Below, one piece after another: positions 33,515 to 46,740 of a stretch of DNA of 64,000 nucleotides (the first letter of the stretch is position 1; each line of letters opens with the position of its first letter). The stretch covers positions 2,170,001 to 2,234,000 of the forward strand of contig OX638368.1 of NCBI GenBank assembly GCA_951812925.1. Direction: 5' to 3'. The position numbers and the translations under genes are program-made. The stretch comes from Calliopum simillimum (taxonomy: Eukaryota > Arthropoda > Insecta > Diptera > Lauxaniidae). The notes beneath the pieces are model-generated. The model saw only the letters and a list, made by a program, of their open reading frames with translations, did no database searches and was not told the DNA's origin.

Positions 33515-34522
33515 AAAAAAAAAAAAAAACACATTAGAAAATCCAAAAAATTCTTAAAGTAGACGTTAAAAATAAAATACCCGTGTCTCGTGGTTTTTCT
33601 GCAGCACGTCACATTTTTTTTTTAATCAATTTTTGAAGTTTTCTTATCCACTGTACATGAAAAAAACAAAAATACCGCATTCTTGTGTTAAATCGATGAA
33701 TTTAACTTATTATTATTATTATTATGTAGAAAATTTTAACCCTGTACAACCCCTACATGTGGGTCATTTTTGCCCTTTTCTTAAAAAGGTACAAAAATTA
33801 CACCTAAAATAGGGGAATATTGAGTCAGTATGCACTACAGAAATATTTGCTATACAATTTCACTAATTGTTGCTGAACACTAAAAATCAAAATTTTATCC
33901 CGAAAGCAAAAAAATTGTTAAAATCTGTAAGCAGTTCTAACAATAAATATTTTCCTAATTTCATCCCACTGTTAAACTCCAAAACTACATTTTGGACAAA
34001 ACTCAAAATCATAACGAAATCACAAAAGGATCATTTTCCTAGAACGCATTAACCCATTATATCCTGTTTTTATGGGTCTTTTTGACCCCTTTGCAAAATA
34101 TCCTTTACGTGTTTAAAAACTAGTAGTGTAATTTTATAGCAAGTATTTCTGTAGTACATACTGACTCAATGTTCTCCTGTTTTAGGTGTTATTTTTGTAC
34201 CTTTTTAAGAAAAGGGCAAAAATGACCCACATGTGGGGGTTGTAGAGGCTTAAAATTTTCTACAAAAATACTCCCCGATATATCCTGCATAAGTTTACTG
34301 AACACATGATACACCTCAGATGTAAGGATCATATAGTAGTTAAATTCATCGATTTAACACAAGAATGCGGTATTTTTGTTTTTTTCATGTACTGTGGATA
34401 AAAAACTTCAAAAATCGATTAAAAAAAAATGTGACGTGCGGCAAAAAAAAACAACAAGACACGGGTATTTTTTTTTTAACGTCAACTTTAAGAATTTTTT
34501 GGATTTTCTAATGTGTTTTACA
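33515..34522. mobile_element. Nested inverted-repeat element (about 1 kb foldback)
   Basis: Outer arms of about 190 bp (33530-33712 and 34335-34520) share CACATTAGAAAATCC and CACAAGAATGCGGTATTTTTG in inverted order. Inner arms (about 33740-33855 and 34135-34265) share CCTACATGTGGGTCATTTTT and ACTGAGTCAATGTT-type sequence. Only about 280 bp in the middle is unpaired. No transposase frame. Confidence 0.8.
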
Positions 34523-34679
34523 AAAAGTTCGAAATTTTCGAACAGTGTAATTTGGCACAATTGTCGCGTCATTGCTAAAGCTTAATGTAAGCCGTTGATA
34601 TTGGATCTGTTTATGCAATTTGTAATTTGTGCACATTGTTACTGAGGGTAAAGTGACAGTTTGTTATGAAAGAGCTAAC

Positions 34680-35830
34680 AAGCTTTTAGGTCTGTATGTT
34701 TTGTGATGGTCAGTAACAATTTGTTTGGTATACTCAAATGTCCAGTAACGAGAGAAAAAGTGTGAGAATTAAGTGAAAATTTGTTCTGAGAGAGCTTGCA
34801 CGATTTTACTGGATAAAATTTAACTAGCAAAAATTGCCCAGTAAGAAAACACATGTTTTTGACGCTTGGCAACATTTTTCATAAAAAAATTAATTGTTTT
34901 CAAAAAAATTTTTCCAAACAATAAAATGAACATCATGTTGTGATTTTTCATATTCAGTTATTCAAATTAAAAGGCACCGAGTGACCTTTTCAGCGTTTTA
35001 CCATTGTGCTGTAACAATTTTTTGAAAAAATAAATTTTTTATTTTTGCATAATATTGCCAAGTGTCAAAAACATATGTTTACTAGTCTTTACTGGATAAT
35101 TGAGGAGTGGCCGTACCAAAGGGCCTAAGTACCATTTCGAGGCAAAAGTAATGTCATACTTTTTATGTGCCTTATAGTCTGTTATTTGACTGTTATAATT
35201 TTTTCAACATAATGACATCAATTTCACACTATTAAAAAATTTTTTTGTGAAAACAGAAGACAATTTTATTAATTTCTAACAAAATGCCACCCGTTTCATA
35301 TTATGACACTATCTTTGCCTCGAAATGGTACTTAGGCCCTTTGGTACGGCCACTCCTCAATTGTTACTGGATTCGGTTCGATTTACACAAAGCATATTTT
35401 TCTCCTTGTGAGGGAATAGTTTTTTACTCTCCCAAGATTTGTTACTGGATAATTGGTACTGGAAATCAAAACATACAGACGTTTTACTGGCACAAACTGT
35501 CCAGTAAGTAAACATATGATTTTGACACTTGACAATTTTTTTTATAAATAAAAATATAAATTTTTTCAAAAAATTTATTGCAAACAATAAAATTAACAGC
35601 ATGTTGGGATTTTGTATATTTAATTAATCATATTCCTCCATTATGCTATAGCAATTTAAAAAAAAATTGATTTTTTATTTATGAAAAATAACGTCAAGTA
35701 TCAAAATCATATGTTTACTATTTTTTACTGGATTCCGTTTTGTGAAATTTATGGATATTTTCTCTTTGCGAGTTATTTTTAACTCTCCCAAAATTTGTTA
35801 CAGGATAATACTTTTCTTAAATTGTACTTC
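34680..35830. repeat. Array of alternating inverted repeats with a TTTACTGGAT motif
   Basis: TTTACTGGAT or GTTACTGGAT and CCAGTAA recur at least eight times. CAAAAACATATGTTTACTA (about 35066) is answered by complements near 34845 and 35505. TTGCAAACAATAAAATTAACA-type units appear at about 34915 and 35578. It looks like tandem palindromic units of several hundred bases, into which the MITE at 35102 inserted. Confidence 0.6.
35102..35358. mobile_element. MITE with long TIRs (257 bp), AATT flanks
   Basis: The ends GAGGAGTGGCCGTACCAAAG are inverted, with arms of about 57 bp that are nearly perfect. AATT is present on both sides (35098-35101, 35359-35362), so the target duplication is AATT or shorter. 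It interrupts a TTACTGGAT repeat unit. Confidence 0.85.
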
Positions 35831-36099
35831 TATTGCACGCTTTTACTTCTCCTCCAAAAATTGCCACCCAGATATACGGACCTATCTGACTTATCCAGGC
35901 AAAATTTGTTAAACGTGTTTATGTGAATTGTACGAATGACTAATATGTGTTTTCTTGAGTAGATTATCTTATCTATTTGTGGATAAATTTTACAATTTTC
36001 TCTTTTTCATTATACAAAAACTAAAACCAAAACTTAATTGGATATGCGTTATAAACTCTGTAGTTTTAAAGTTGTGGTAATCCTGAAGTGCAGTCATTT

Positions 36100-36600
36100 A
36101 AGAACGATGCAAAATAAAGTGGCCATTTAGTAAGGTCGTAAATCGGCTCTAAATGTCGAATTTTTCCAGATTTGGGGTCATAAATAAATTACATAAAACC
36201 TTTTTCCAACGCTTCAAACTCCCATCTTTGCAAGATTTTTTCATAGCTTCCTTTACACTTTTTTAAGGAAGCTTAAAAAGTCTTAAGTAATTTATGCATG
36301 ACCTCTTTTTATGTTTGTCCGTCTAGCTGTTGAAATTACAATAACGACCAAATTGATAAAGCAAGGTGCATGAAATTTGGTGTAGATAACATTATTGTTA
36401 ATAAGGTATTTGGGATTAAAAATGGGCGTGGTTGGTAAATGTTCCCGCCTTCCTCCTTTACAAGGTGTTAAAATACTTTTAGGGGAAGTAGGCATGACCA
36501 TAAATCGATCGCGTCCAATCAGACTGCCTGTATCAAATTTCATGCATGTAGCATTATCCTTCAACTTAAAAATATGAAAAATAGGGAATTATTTTTTGAC
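36100..36600. repeat. Dispersed repeat fragment
   Basis: GTTGAAATTACAATAACGACC and GGTGCATGAAATTTGGTGTAG match 28770-28810. TTGGGATTAAAAATGGGCGTGG resembles a segment at 38630. Transposon debris without a coding frame. Confidence 0.5.
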
Positions 36601-38430
36601 ATTTAGAGCTAATTTATCACCATCCAACACAAAAATTTGAAAAGGCCATTTATCGTCCAACCTCTTGTACAAGTACTATGTATTAAGCTATGTATTTTCC
36701 ATTACAAAACTTTAGTTTGTTAAGCTTTACGGTTTTTATACAAAAATCACAGAGAACATATATTATATAATACGTATTTAAGTTATTCAATTTATTTTTC
36801 CTTTTTTTTATTTTGTTTTTGTTAATAAATATTTATTTCATTAAAACTATCAAAAAGTTCAAATTTTTTCTTTTTATTTTATGATAGAGTAAGTTTTTAT
36901 TTTTCTTTTTTAACTTTTTCCAAATTCACCACCATGCAACCTTTAATATTCGAATATCTTTCGTTCGAATAGTTTTGTCTAGTAAGTCTAGTAAGTCTAT
37001 TGCGTTTTTGGTGTAATTAAGATTTTCCAAATGCAGTTCCCTAATTTTCATTTTTTTCGCCAAGAAACCAATTTTTTTCTTATTTTATAAAAAAAGTTTT
37101 AATTTTGCACTCAACATTGCAGCGATAATCTACTATTACAACAAATCAAGAGTCTAACTTTAACTTAAAGTCATTAAATCATTAGCAGTTTAAAGATCGT
37201 TATTCTTAACACAAATAACTCCACATCTTAAAAACTTATTTCAATCTCACCCTAGAACATTCATATTCTCCTAGACTTACCCATTACTCCTTTGTTTAAG
37301 GCTGTCAAATTTCCAAATTGTCAAGAAATTTGCTTTTTCCAAAGTACAAAAAGTAATTATTTCTGGCTTTTCAATTTCTTCGTGGAATTTTTTGTCATTA
37401 TTTTTAGTTATTTCGATACAAAGTGATAACTTCAATGTTTTCAATTGAGTCATTTAAAATATGTATGATGCATATGAATGTGTTACAAAATTCACCCAAC
37501 TTATTTTGAGTGAAAAAGAGGAGATTCTTACCCAGATATTAGGAGTTTAGCATTATTACTAATACAAGTAAAAATACACCAAAAATGTGCAGTTTTCGAT
37601 TCTCAATACGGTGTAAAAAAAAAAATAAATAACTTAATTAATCGTCCTCAATCGACATTGATATCCGACTTTTTTGGACCAACATCGATCCTTTGTAATC
37701 GTATTTTTCCTGAAATTCGGTCTTCGGCCGGAAATCAGGACCAGATTAAAAATCAGAAGTCTCTTGAAAAAATCATTAGAGTTCAAGCTGCCCGTAATGG
37801 TTTTGTGGCTAAGGATTTTAATGTTCTTTAATACAACCTCAAAAATCTCGCAAAATCAAACTTTTATGTTAGGATTTTATAAAAACCATACAAGATATAG
37901 AAATTCTGAAGCCGAATTCCGCTTTAAGTCTTGAAGCAAGTATACATTTCATAATTTAATTGGGGTTATCCACAAAACGCGTAAATACCTCAAAAACTTT
38001 GTAGCTCATCAAACAGTCGAAATTTGTGTGGGCTTTGATATTTTCTTCGAGTTATAAAATTTTCAATTAACTGTAATGTTATATGGAATGCCCTTAATAT
38101 AATTTCTCACAGGAGGGTATACCTTAAAAAGACTATTGAACGTTAACGTTCAACATATGGAGCTTAAAAATTTTAGCTATGTAGAAACAGCAGAACGTTC
38201 GTAACTTGTTAATTGTAATTGTAACAATCTGATATTAAAAATTTTATTAAAAACTCTTCATATAGTTTAAATTTTCACTTACCTTGAAGTGTACATAATG
38301 TGCAATCAAATTACGTTATATATTTCTGAAATATTTGACCACGAATTCATTAATTTTGACATAATTAAAAATCTTTTTTTTAGTCATTCTCTGAAATTTA
38401 CATATAGTATGAACATCTGTGCATTATGGT
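36601..38430. other. AT-rich non-coding stretch
   Basis: No exon-like frame, tRNA or clear repeat was found. Runs of T near 36800-36900. Confidence 0.35.
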
Positions 38431-38830
38431 GCCCATTAAATTAACTCGGCTTCAAATGTCCAAAAAAATTTCCAATTTTTTCAGATTTTAATGTTGAGCC
38501 CTAAATTACCATTTTGACCGCTGATTGGTCCTTTGGTAAACATATTTGTCAGTTAGTTGATATGCCGATTCCGACCACACCTATTAAGCTATATGCATTT
38601 TTTACAGATAACAATAATGTTACTGGGATATCTGGAATTAAAAATAGGCATATTCGGTTAGTTTCACGCCGATCTCTCATATAATGTTTAAAAATCCAAT
38701 CACGCCAATTTTCAATCAAATCTTTTTGTTGTAAATAAGCACCATGTAAAATTTGGTCCATTTCAGAGGACATTTGGTGGATACCAAACCATTTTCAAAA
38801 CAGAACAATGGAAACATGGAAATGTTATTT
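38430..38830. repeat. Dispersed repeat, related to 28.7 kb, 36.3 kb and the 16.2-kb MITE
   Basis: TTTTTTCAGATTTTAATGTTGAG and TGATTGGTCCTTTGGTAA match 28700-28745. GTAAATAAGCACCATGTAAAATTTGG and AGAGGACATTTGGTGGAT match an arm of the MITE at 16234-16661. Confidence 0.55.
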
Positions 38831-41800
38831 TCAAACTCAACGAACTGTTCAATGTGAGCTCTACAATTTGAAGATATCTTTCGTTATGTATGGTAGTTTT
38901 ATTGTCCACCTTCAATTTCAATTTGATGTTAAAAACTTCAAAACTTTCATAATTCAGAAAAAATAATAATTTTATGTAAAAACTGTGTCTTCACACTTTT
39001 CAAACAATTGAAAAGCAAACACCTTCTATATCACGGAATGACTCCTCGTACCATTTTTTTAAACTACGGCTCATATTTTGTGCATACGCCAAAAGTAATG
39101 TTTTTAATTGTTCTCAAACCTTCAAAATCGTGCAGAATCCTTGCTAGAAATGAAAAACCAAATACTACTTTTGATCTTGGAACAATGACACTATTTTCTG
39201 AATAAAAACTAAGTACTTGACCAACAACTTAGAAAAGATATATGTACATATGGAATATCTATGAATCATCTGTAACAACTAAATCGACTGCCAAAATCAA
39301 AAGAGCAATTGTGTGTGTCCAAACATATCTAAAAAAAAAAAACTAAATAAAAACACAAAACTTGATTTTTTTTGTTTTTGTTGGCAGTTGCGTAACTTAT
39401 TTTCGTCAGTATTCCGAAAAATGCTGATCGAAAAAGTCACACAACCATTTATTTGATCTTTTCTCTTTTTTTTTCAACAAATTATTTTTTGTCTTCCAAG
39501 CAACAAAAATGTTTAGAACAAAATTCAAAAATTTTTCAAGTTCTTAATACATGTTTCCTTTTTTTATCTTTTTTGAAAATTTTTTGTTGCCTGAAGTAAT
39601 TTAGGTTTTTCTCTTTTTTTTTTATTTTTATTGCAAAAAGATACAATAAATTTTGTATACTTTTATTTTTCAAAAAAATATTTTTTTTTTGCTATTTTAT
39701 ACGTACATAATCGTATGGAATCAAATAAAAAATTTGTTTTGTAACTATTTTCTGTTGAATTTTTCAGTTTAAAGAAATAAAAAAATAAAAATTAAAATTA
39801 ATGTTTTTTAAACGTTGATGCAAATGCATTTTCAATATATGTATTGTATTATTCCTCAAAGAATTTATTTCATTTGTATACAAAAATATTATCACACAAA
39901 ATTGCAAGTTCTTATAAGATAAAAAAGTGGGAAGGGGGAGAATGTAAACTTTAAAAATGACATAAATTTTTCGCCTAAATCAAAATAATTATAATATAAA
40001 AACAATGATAACGAATCTAGAAATTTAGGCTGAATTTGATTTTCATCCGAAAACATAGTAAAGATATGGTTTTGGAAGATTACAATTTATGTTGTAAAGG
40101 TTTTCAAAAAAAAAACTCGCTGTACAGCTTTCATTGGTTTTTCTTTTATTTTTTTTAATTCAAAACCTAATTATGAAACAAATCAAAAGTATAAGCCCAA
40201 GAGGTCTTGAACACTCTTCGACGAGGTTCTTGATAAAAGCAACAAGTTTGTTAATTGGCAAATAATTCTACTTCCTATATGGCTAAAGTTTCAATTACCT
40301 TCTCTTTAGTTTCTAATTTGTTTGCACGAGATGGTCGATAAGTCTTAAATAAAAAACATATCAAGTCAAAAACAAACAAAAATACTTTTACAATTTTGAA
40401 CATACATACATAAATGTATATATTTTATTTTGTATTTGAGGTCTAATTTGTTTTTTAGCAAAAATCATTTGTGGCATCCATATCTTACTTATTAATAGCT
40501 TGGAACCTTACTAAGACAGGTTAGTATTACCATTTACCGAACTTTTAGATTTTATCAAAACCAACTCATAAAAGTCCACGGATTGAAGTTCTATATTTTG
40601 AAAAGGACCAATTAGTTTTACAAACAAAAAAAAAAAAAAAAATAAAAATTTGAAAAGTAAAACACATCAATGATATGCTGCGACAGTTAATAGTCATAAA
40701 ACCAATAAATTTCTAGTTATATAAAGTTGAACTTTCGTGAAGAGATAACAAATTTTATACCTATTTAGATTGGATTCATCTTCTCATCTAGACAAGAACC
40801 TTAAACAACATTAACTTTTTTAACTGTTAAATTTTTTACCGCAGCTGTGTGTTCATTTAATGAAATCATCTAGAGTACTCAGCATAATGCAAAATTAATT
40901 AACTATTCGTAATCATTTTTAACTTTTTACAAATTCATCCCACTTTTATCCTTCATACTAAAGCGAATAGAAATTATTTGAATTGAATGGGTTCAAGTAT
41001 ATACATATGTATTAATTTTTATGTACGTAAATTTTATTTTGTGTGTTTCAAATTTCATAAGTCTTCGTTAAAGCTTTTTTCGTGTTTAATGTTTCGTTAA
41101 AATTTTTTAAGAAAAAAAAAAAAAAAAAAATTATAGCATTAAAAAAAATAAAACAGGCAAAAATAAAATAGTCTTTTTTTCAAAAGTTTTTCTTAAATAA
41201 AATAAAAATTGCTGTTGAGAAGTTAAGAATTATTAAAAAATAAAATTGCTTCTATATAAACATTCCAATCAAGGCGGCTTCTTTAATTTATTGGAGAATC
41301 GTAAAGAAAAGTGATCTTCTATTGAAAATGCAATGAAATTTGTTTACAAAGAATGAATTTCATAAAAAAAGTATGCAAATATGTATAAAATTATTATATC
41401 TATAGCTCAACATTTTTACACAGCATTTTTAAATTTCACAAATACATGGCATTTTCAATAGTAGATCGCTATGTATTTGTACTAAGGGTTTATTTTTTAC
41501 TGATGATTGAAATTTGTCAAACGATTAATCTGGAACAGAACAGTGATTGTTAATGTTTCGGTTTACTTTTATATATTTTGGCAAATTTCAATATTAAAAA
41601 AAAAATTTAAATGATAATCTTTACTTGAAATTTTTTGACAAAAATTCCTTTCTCATTACAAAATTAAAAATGTCGCCTTGTAATCACTACATATTTTTTT
41701 TTTTTGTTTGAATTTAATATATAAATCTAAAATAATAAATTTGTTTTCAAAACATTCAAATCGGTTATTCAAAAAGATTTAACTTGTTAAATGATCTTTG

Positions 41801-43480
41801 AATAACAGATTTATTTGGTTTTGCTTCTTATCAAAACAGAAATGCAAAATTCTTAAAATTTGTCTTATGCATTTGATTTTTTTTTTTTTTATACAAATAG
41901 TTTAATTTGTTTTAGAAAAAGCACTGCTCTTTCTTTTCAAAACAGTAAACAAGCGACGATTGCAAAAGATATCACGATTGTTGTTGTTTAAACGTACTTT
42001 CACTATTTGACTGAGTGAAGTGAAGGAAAACTTTAAAGTTTAAAATTAAATCTTGACTAAAATATGTTTGAAATATTTTATACAACTTGAAATGAAATTA
42101 AATAAAAAAGGCGTGAATAAAATGACGCATAAAAATAAGTTTAACATTATCTAAATTTTCAAACATGTGTAAACAATTTCTACACACTCAAATACCCGCT
42201 GATACGTCACTAATGTTTCACTGAAAAATGCTTATAAAAGTGCGTTAAACGATTTTCGGAGTTTTTAAGTTGTAGTTAAAAAAAAAAAAAATTTTTTGGC
42301 TTTCTTGCGTAAATAATTTTAAATTTAATTTTATATAAAAAAATTAAAGAATGTCGTTTTCTCATCGTCTAAGAAAAGCAACAAGATTTTTAGTGCTTTA
42401 GTATTCAACTTGGCAACAACATTTTTCAAGCTTTCTTGAATTGTAATTTCTAATTTTTTTAACATTAATAGTAAACAGCAACAATTTAGTTGTTTTTCGG
42501 GTTTTTCCTTTTGTAATTTAATATAAATCATAAAATTCTTATACAATTTTTAATTAAAACTAAAGTTAAAGTAACTCAATAGTTAAAAAAACAAGGTACT
42601 GGGTTCAAGTGTTTTTGTTTTTCATTTCATTTTAATAAAATTTAACTTTACAAATTTTTGTTAACATATTTCTTATAAGAATCAAAATTTTACGTTTTTC
42701 TTTTTTTTTTTATACATTTACTTTATACAAATATATATTTTTCATATATATATAAATTTAATTAATAATATAAATACATTTAATATAAGTAAAATACTTT
42801 TCTTTTCCATTTTTATATCATGAGTTTTACAAAAGTTAAAGTATTAAAAATTCGTTAAAATTTTTTCACAATTTTGTAATATGTTAACGAAATTTTTGAA
42901 TTTCTTATTTTTGTTATTTTTTGGGTACAATTGCTTTGTAGGAATAAATATCATACTGTCACAAATTAGCAGAAATTCTTACAAATTGACAAATTCATGG
43001 AAACGAAACGTGAGTGACATTTAAAAATGACGCATATCAGATTTATATTTATGCAAAAGATTTATCGCATAAAAAACTTTGATTGCATTTGATAACATTG
43101 CAAAAAAATACAATTCGAATTAGATTTTTATACACCACTCAAGTTTCAATTCCTTTGGAATACCACAATGCATAACCATAAACGGCTCTAACGGGGAAAA
43201 ATTAATTATCGGAAAGTTTTTTGATATTATAAAAATACCCAGAATGATAAACTCCGTTAATTTTTCTTCCGAAGAAACCGCAAATGTTTTTTTTTTTTGA
43301 ATTTCACTTTAACAAATTATAATTTGTACAATGTGTTTAATTAATTTAAACAAAAATTGCGCTACCAAAAGCAAGAATAATGGCAGGTAGCATAACATTT
43401 GGTTGGGCTGCTTGTATTTGTAACTAAACCGATATTTGCTTCCTGCTCACTCTTCCGACTTGAGTAGTAACTTTTCTTTA
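38831..43480. other. AT-rich non-coding stretch
   Basis: Very AT rich with many A- and T-tracts. Nothing resembles an exon, RNA gene or terminal inverted repeat. The 71-codon frame on the minus strand near 42331-42546 is Lys/Leu-rich and unsupported. Confidence 0.35.
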
Positions 43481-44952
43481 AATGCATTTTGATAAATGTA
43501 TAATTTTTTTTGTTGTTTTCAATTTACAAAATCTTTTTTTACAAAAAACTATAAATAAAATAAAATATGACTTCGAGATGAGCTCGTTTATTGCAAAAAA
43601 GGTAAGATTTCTGTTAACGAAAAATGTAAAATTATAAAAAAAAAAGTTAGAAAGAGTGTAGAGTGAAAGGGAAGGCTTAAGAAAATTAAAAGGAGATATC
43701 AAATCACATTAATAAATAGTTATAATTTATATATATAAACATAAAAGCGCTAAAGAGAGATAGGTGACTAAATTTTTAAAGTAAAAAAGAAAGTTTTGCT
43801 TAATGTTGCTGCGATGAAGTTTGAAGTTTAATAAAAAACTAATTGTATTTCTGCAGTTTTGGTTGTTGCGTTAAAGTTGCAGTTGATTCTTGTTGCTGCT
43901 GCTATTGCTACTGCAATTTGGCGGCGACGACGACGACGTTTTTATGTTTTGGTTATACTGTTTCTGTTTAATTTCCTCATATTGCAGCTGATTTTAAGTG
44001 GTTTTGTTTTTTTTTTTACTTTTTTGGTGGGTTTTTCTTTTATTATTTTATGTGTTGTATTGTTACCTGTGATTTTATTTGTATTTATTTTATTAATTCA
44101 AGTCCAAATTTAGTATTTTTAACATAAATTATTGATTTTATGTTTTATTTTAGTCAATTTAGCTTAGTTTTTTATATTATTTTGTAACAATTTTGGATTA
44201 TATTATATTTTTATATTATTTTATTGAAGTCTATTAAATATCACGTTCAATTTTTGTTTTTATATATATATTTGTATTATTAAAACTTAAATTTACAATT
44301 TGCCTTAAGTTTTGAGTTCTTTGCTTTATATTTGTTTTGGTTTCTTGTCAACTTGAGTTCTATTGAAAGATTTTAAAGATTTTTTGAGGCGTGGCTTCAT
44401 TTATGCATATTATTTGAGTTGTTTTGGTCGTCTTTTATACATTATTTAAATTTTTTACTTAATTTCATGGTATTGTTTCTATATCTATAAATTTTAAAGA
44501 TTTCTTCTATACTTCAATTGGAACGGCGTGAATTTTAGTTTTTCTTTTAGTTTTTTGTTTTATTTGCACGTGCCTGCATTATTCGTTTTTTAAAGTTTTG
44601 CATTTCTTTTTAATTTTGCAATTTTAGTTTTAAAGATTGATAATTAAATTTGATTTTTTGTTTTTTTTTTGTTTTTTTTTTTTTTTTTTTAAGTGTAAAT
44701 GATACTTGAGATCACAAGCAAGTTGTTGTTGTTTGTTGTTGTGTTTTTAAATAAAAATAAAAACGCTGTTTTATAGAAAAAAAAAGTACTTTTGTTTTTA
44801 ATTTGTTTAAAGTAAACGGTTTTTTTAACGAATTTTGCATTTTTTAAGGTTTTTTCTGCTTTTGAGTGTTTTTAAGTTTTAGGGATGTTTTATGTTTTTC
44901 CTTTTTTTGTTTTTGTTGTAAATTTTTTACATTTTTTTTTTTATCCTGGCGG
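43481..44952 (-). other. Probable 3' UTR/downstream region of the PNRC-like gene
   Basis: It lies directly 3' of the stop at 44953 on the minus strand. It is AT rich, with several AATAAA-type signals in minus orientation and a CAG-rich patch at 43880-43940 (complement of TTGCTGCTGCTATTGC). The plus-strand frame MVVALKLQ… at 43859 is the shadow of that patch. The polyadenylation site cannot be fixed from sequence alone. Confidence 0.4.
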
Positions 44953-46005
44953 TTACGATTGCACATTGAGCAACAATTTCAAATTGTGCGTATCGAAGTC
45001 GTCCAATAAATTGCGTTTCGACGACTTAACCACGTGTCCACCAAAGGTGTGAGCATCATTCGAGTTGGAGTGGCCGTAGCTGTTGCCGTGGCCGTGGGAA
45101 TAAGAGTGATTGAGTTGACGTGCATTAGTCACACTCATTAATCCTGGACCAGCACTGCTGGTGACAGACTTTTCAAATTTGTTGCTGCTGCTGCCGCTTA
45201 GCGTCGTCCAGTGCTCCGGAGGTTTTGGTAGTGCTGTCGGCGCTGGTGCATCAAAGCATTTGCTGCCAGCAAAATGCGTTAGATTGGTGGGTATGAGAGT
45301 GGTGGGTGAAATTTTGCCAGCGCCACCGCTGCTAAGTAAGACATTTGGCGAATTGTTTTTGGAGCGATTCTTGCGATTGGAGCCACTGCTGCCTCCCGAA
45401 GACAAAATGAAGCCACCGCCGAGAATGGCAGCAGCGGGAGAGTTACGCATTTGCGGTGGTGATTTTTGGCCATCGCGTGCCTGTTGCTGTTTTTTATTGT
45501 TGCTGTTGTTTCCAAAAAACTGCGGATTGTTATTAAAATAATTACCATTGTTCAGGCGCTCCGTCGCATTTTGGGGTGACTGCCGCTGCTGAAGATTCCA
45601 ACCGCCGTGGGTTGACCGTTGATTATGTTTGTTGCGCGAGGAAAAGAAACCGCCGCCACCACCGTTGCCATTCCCAGTGGAGCCTAATGAAGAGGAGCTG
45701 CTACAGCTTGACGATGTTGAAGCCCCCGATGACATTGATGAACCGGGCGGTGATGTACTGAATTGATGATGATGGTGGTGTTGTTGTTGATTTGTACTGC
45801 TGGCAATACTGTTGGAATGTGCAGATGCTGGCGTTGACGTTCTCATTGTTGTTAAATGGATGTTGGTTGGACTTTTTGTACCTCCTCCTCCTGCACTGGC
45901 TTTGCCGCCGTCGCCGCCGTTTAAAGCGTTTTTATAACGCGTTGTCGTTGTTGCAGCTACTGATGTTGTCATTTTTAGATTATTACTATTGTGCGAGTAT
46001 GTCAT
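44953..46005 (-). CDS. PNRC-family protein (mRNA-decapping / nuclear-receptor cofactor)
   Basis: 350 codons, single exon, from MTYSHNSNNLKM to LLLNVQS. The first 250 residues are low-complexity (Gly, Ser, Asn, a QQQHHHHHQ run near 73-81). The conserved core is at the end: AGSKCFDAPAPTALPKPPEHW, with LPKPPEHW at 259-266, and the tail NLKLLLNVQS with an LxxLL motif (LKLLL, 342-346). Vertebrate PNRC1/2 share exactly this order: an LPKPP box that binds the EVH1 domain of Dcp1, and a C-terminal LK.LL..Q helix contacting nuclear receptors. The expected role is linking mRNAs to decapping in P-bodies, with a possible nuclear cofactor role. GC content rises sharply over the frame, as expected of a real exon. 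An upstream coding exon cannot be excluded. Confidence 0.85.
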   Translation of the reverse strand: MTYSHNSNNLKMTTSVAATTTTRYKNALNGGDGGKASAGGGGTKSPTNIHLTTMRTSTPASAHSNSIASSTNQQQHHHHHQFSTSPPGSSMSSGASTSSSCSSSSSLGSTGNGNGGGGGFFSSRNKHNQRSTHGGWNLQQRQSPQNATERLNNGNYFNNNPQFFGNNSNNKKQQQARDGQKSPPQMRNSPAAAILGGGFILSSGGSSGSNRKNRSKNNSPNVLLSSGGAGKISPTTLIPTNLTHFAGSKCFDAPAPTALPKPPEHWTTLSGSSSNKFEKSVTSSAGPGLMSVTNARQLNHSYSHGHGNSYGHSNSNDAHTFGGHVVKSSKRNLLDDFDTHNLKLLLNVQS

Positions 46006-46740
46006 AGTAAAGAAATAAACTCTCCACCTGCTTCTTTGTCTCCTTTTTCTTTTGCTTTTAGTTCACGCTCTTAAAGGTTTTACTCAATTTTTTTTTTGTT
46101 TTGTTTTTATGTTATTAATTTATATTTGTAGTGTTTTATTATTTATTAAAATAATCCTTAATTATTAAATATCACACACAATAAAATCAACGTTTAATAA
46201 TGTTTTTTAAGCCGCCTCTGATCCTTCTTTTGTAATTTTTCCACAATTTAAGTCAAATGCTTTTTATTTGGATGTCGACTTTTTGCGTCTTTTGTTGAAG
46301 CGTTGAAAGGATGCGGCTGTGTCGCAAGCTTCTTCGTTTGCGTCGTCTTCTGCTTTCTGGTCGTTCTCAATTTTCGACGCTTCCTTACTTTCTTCTGCTA
46401 TATGCTTAATCCTTTGCAATTTCAACTTAAATCTTTTCTAGCTTTGCTTTGCTTTTAATTTATATACATTTATATATAATTAATTATAAATTATTATGTA
46501 TATACAAATACATACATATATTTATTTTTATATATAATTTATTTTATCAGTCTGTTGATTTTTCTCTTTTTTGTTTATTTAATTTTTAATTATGTTTTAA
46601 GCTTTCTTCGCTTACTTTGTTGCTAATTCCGGCTGCTGCTTTTGCTTTTTATCCTATTGCGCATCTAAATTGGTCCTTTTGGGCAGAAGTCGTAAGAAAT
46701 AGCGGAAAAAATAAAAAAGAAGAACCTTAATTAGAAAAAT
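46006..46740 (-). promoter_or_regulatory. Probable 5' UTR/promoter side of the PNRC-like gene
   Basis: Upstream of ATG on the minus strand, with islands of higher GC at 46270-46400 (GTCGTCTTCTGCTTTCTGG) and 46620-46700 (GCTAATTCCGGCTGCTGC). No clear TATA box or splice pair can be assigned. It is called from position alone. Confidence 0.35.

Noticed and set aside
43859..44113. An 84-codon plus-strand hydrophobic frame with an RRRRRR run, resembling a membrane protein.
   Set aside because: It is the complement of a CAG/CGT-rich patch in the probable 3' UTR, followed by T-rich sequence that gives false membrane segments.
45161..45548. Frames of 126 codons (plus) and 89 codons (minus) within the PNRC-like gene.
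   Set aside because: They are shadow frames of a GC-rich, low-complexity coding exon.
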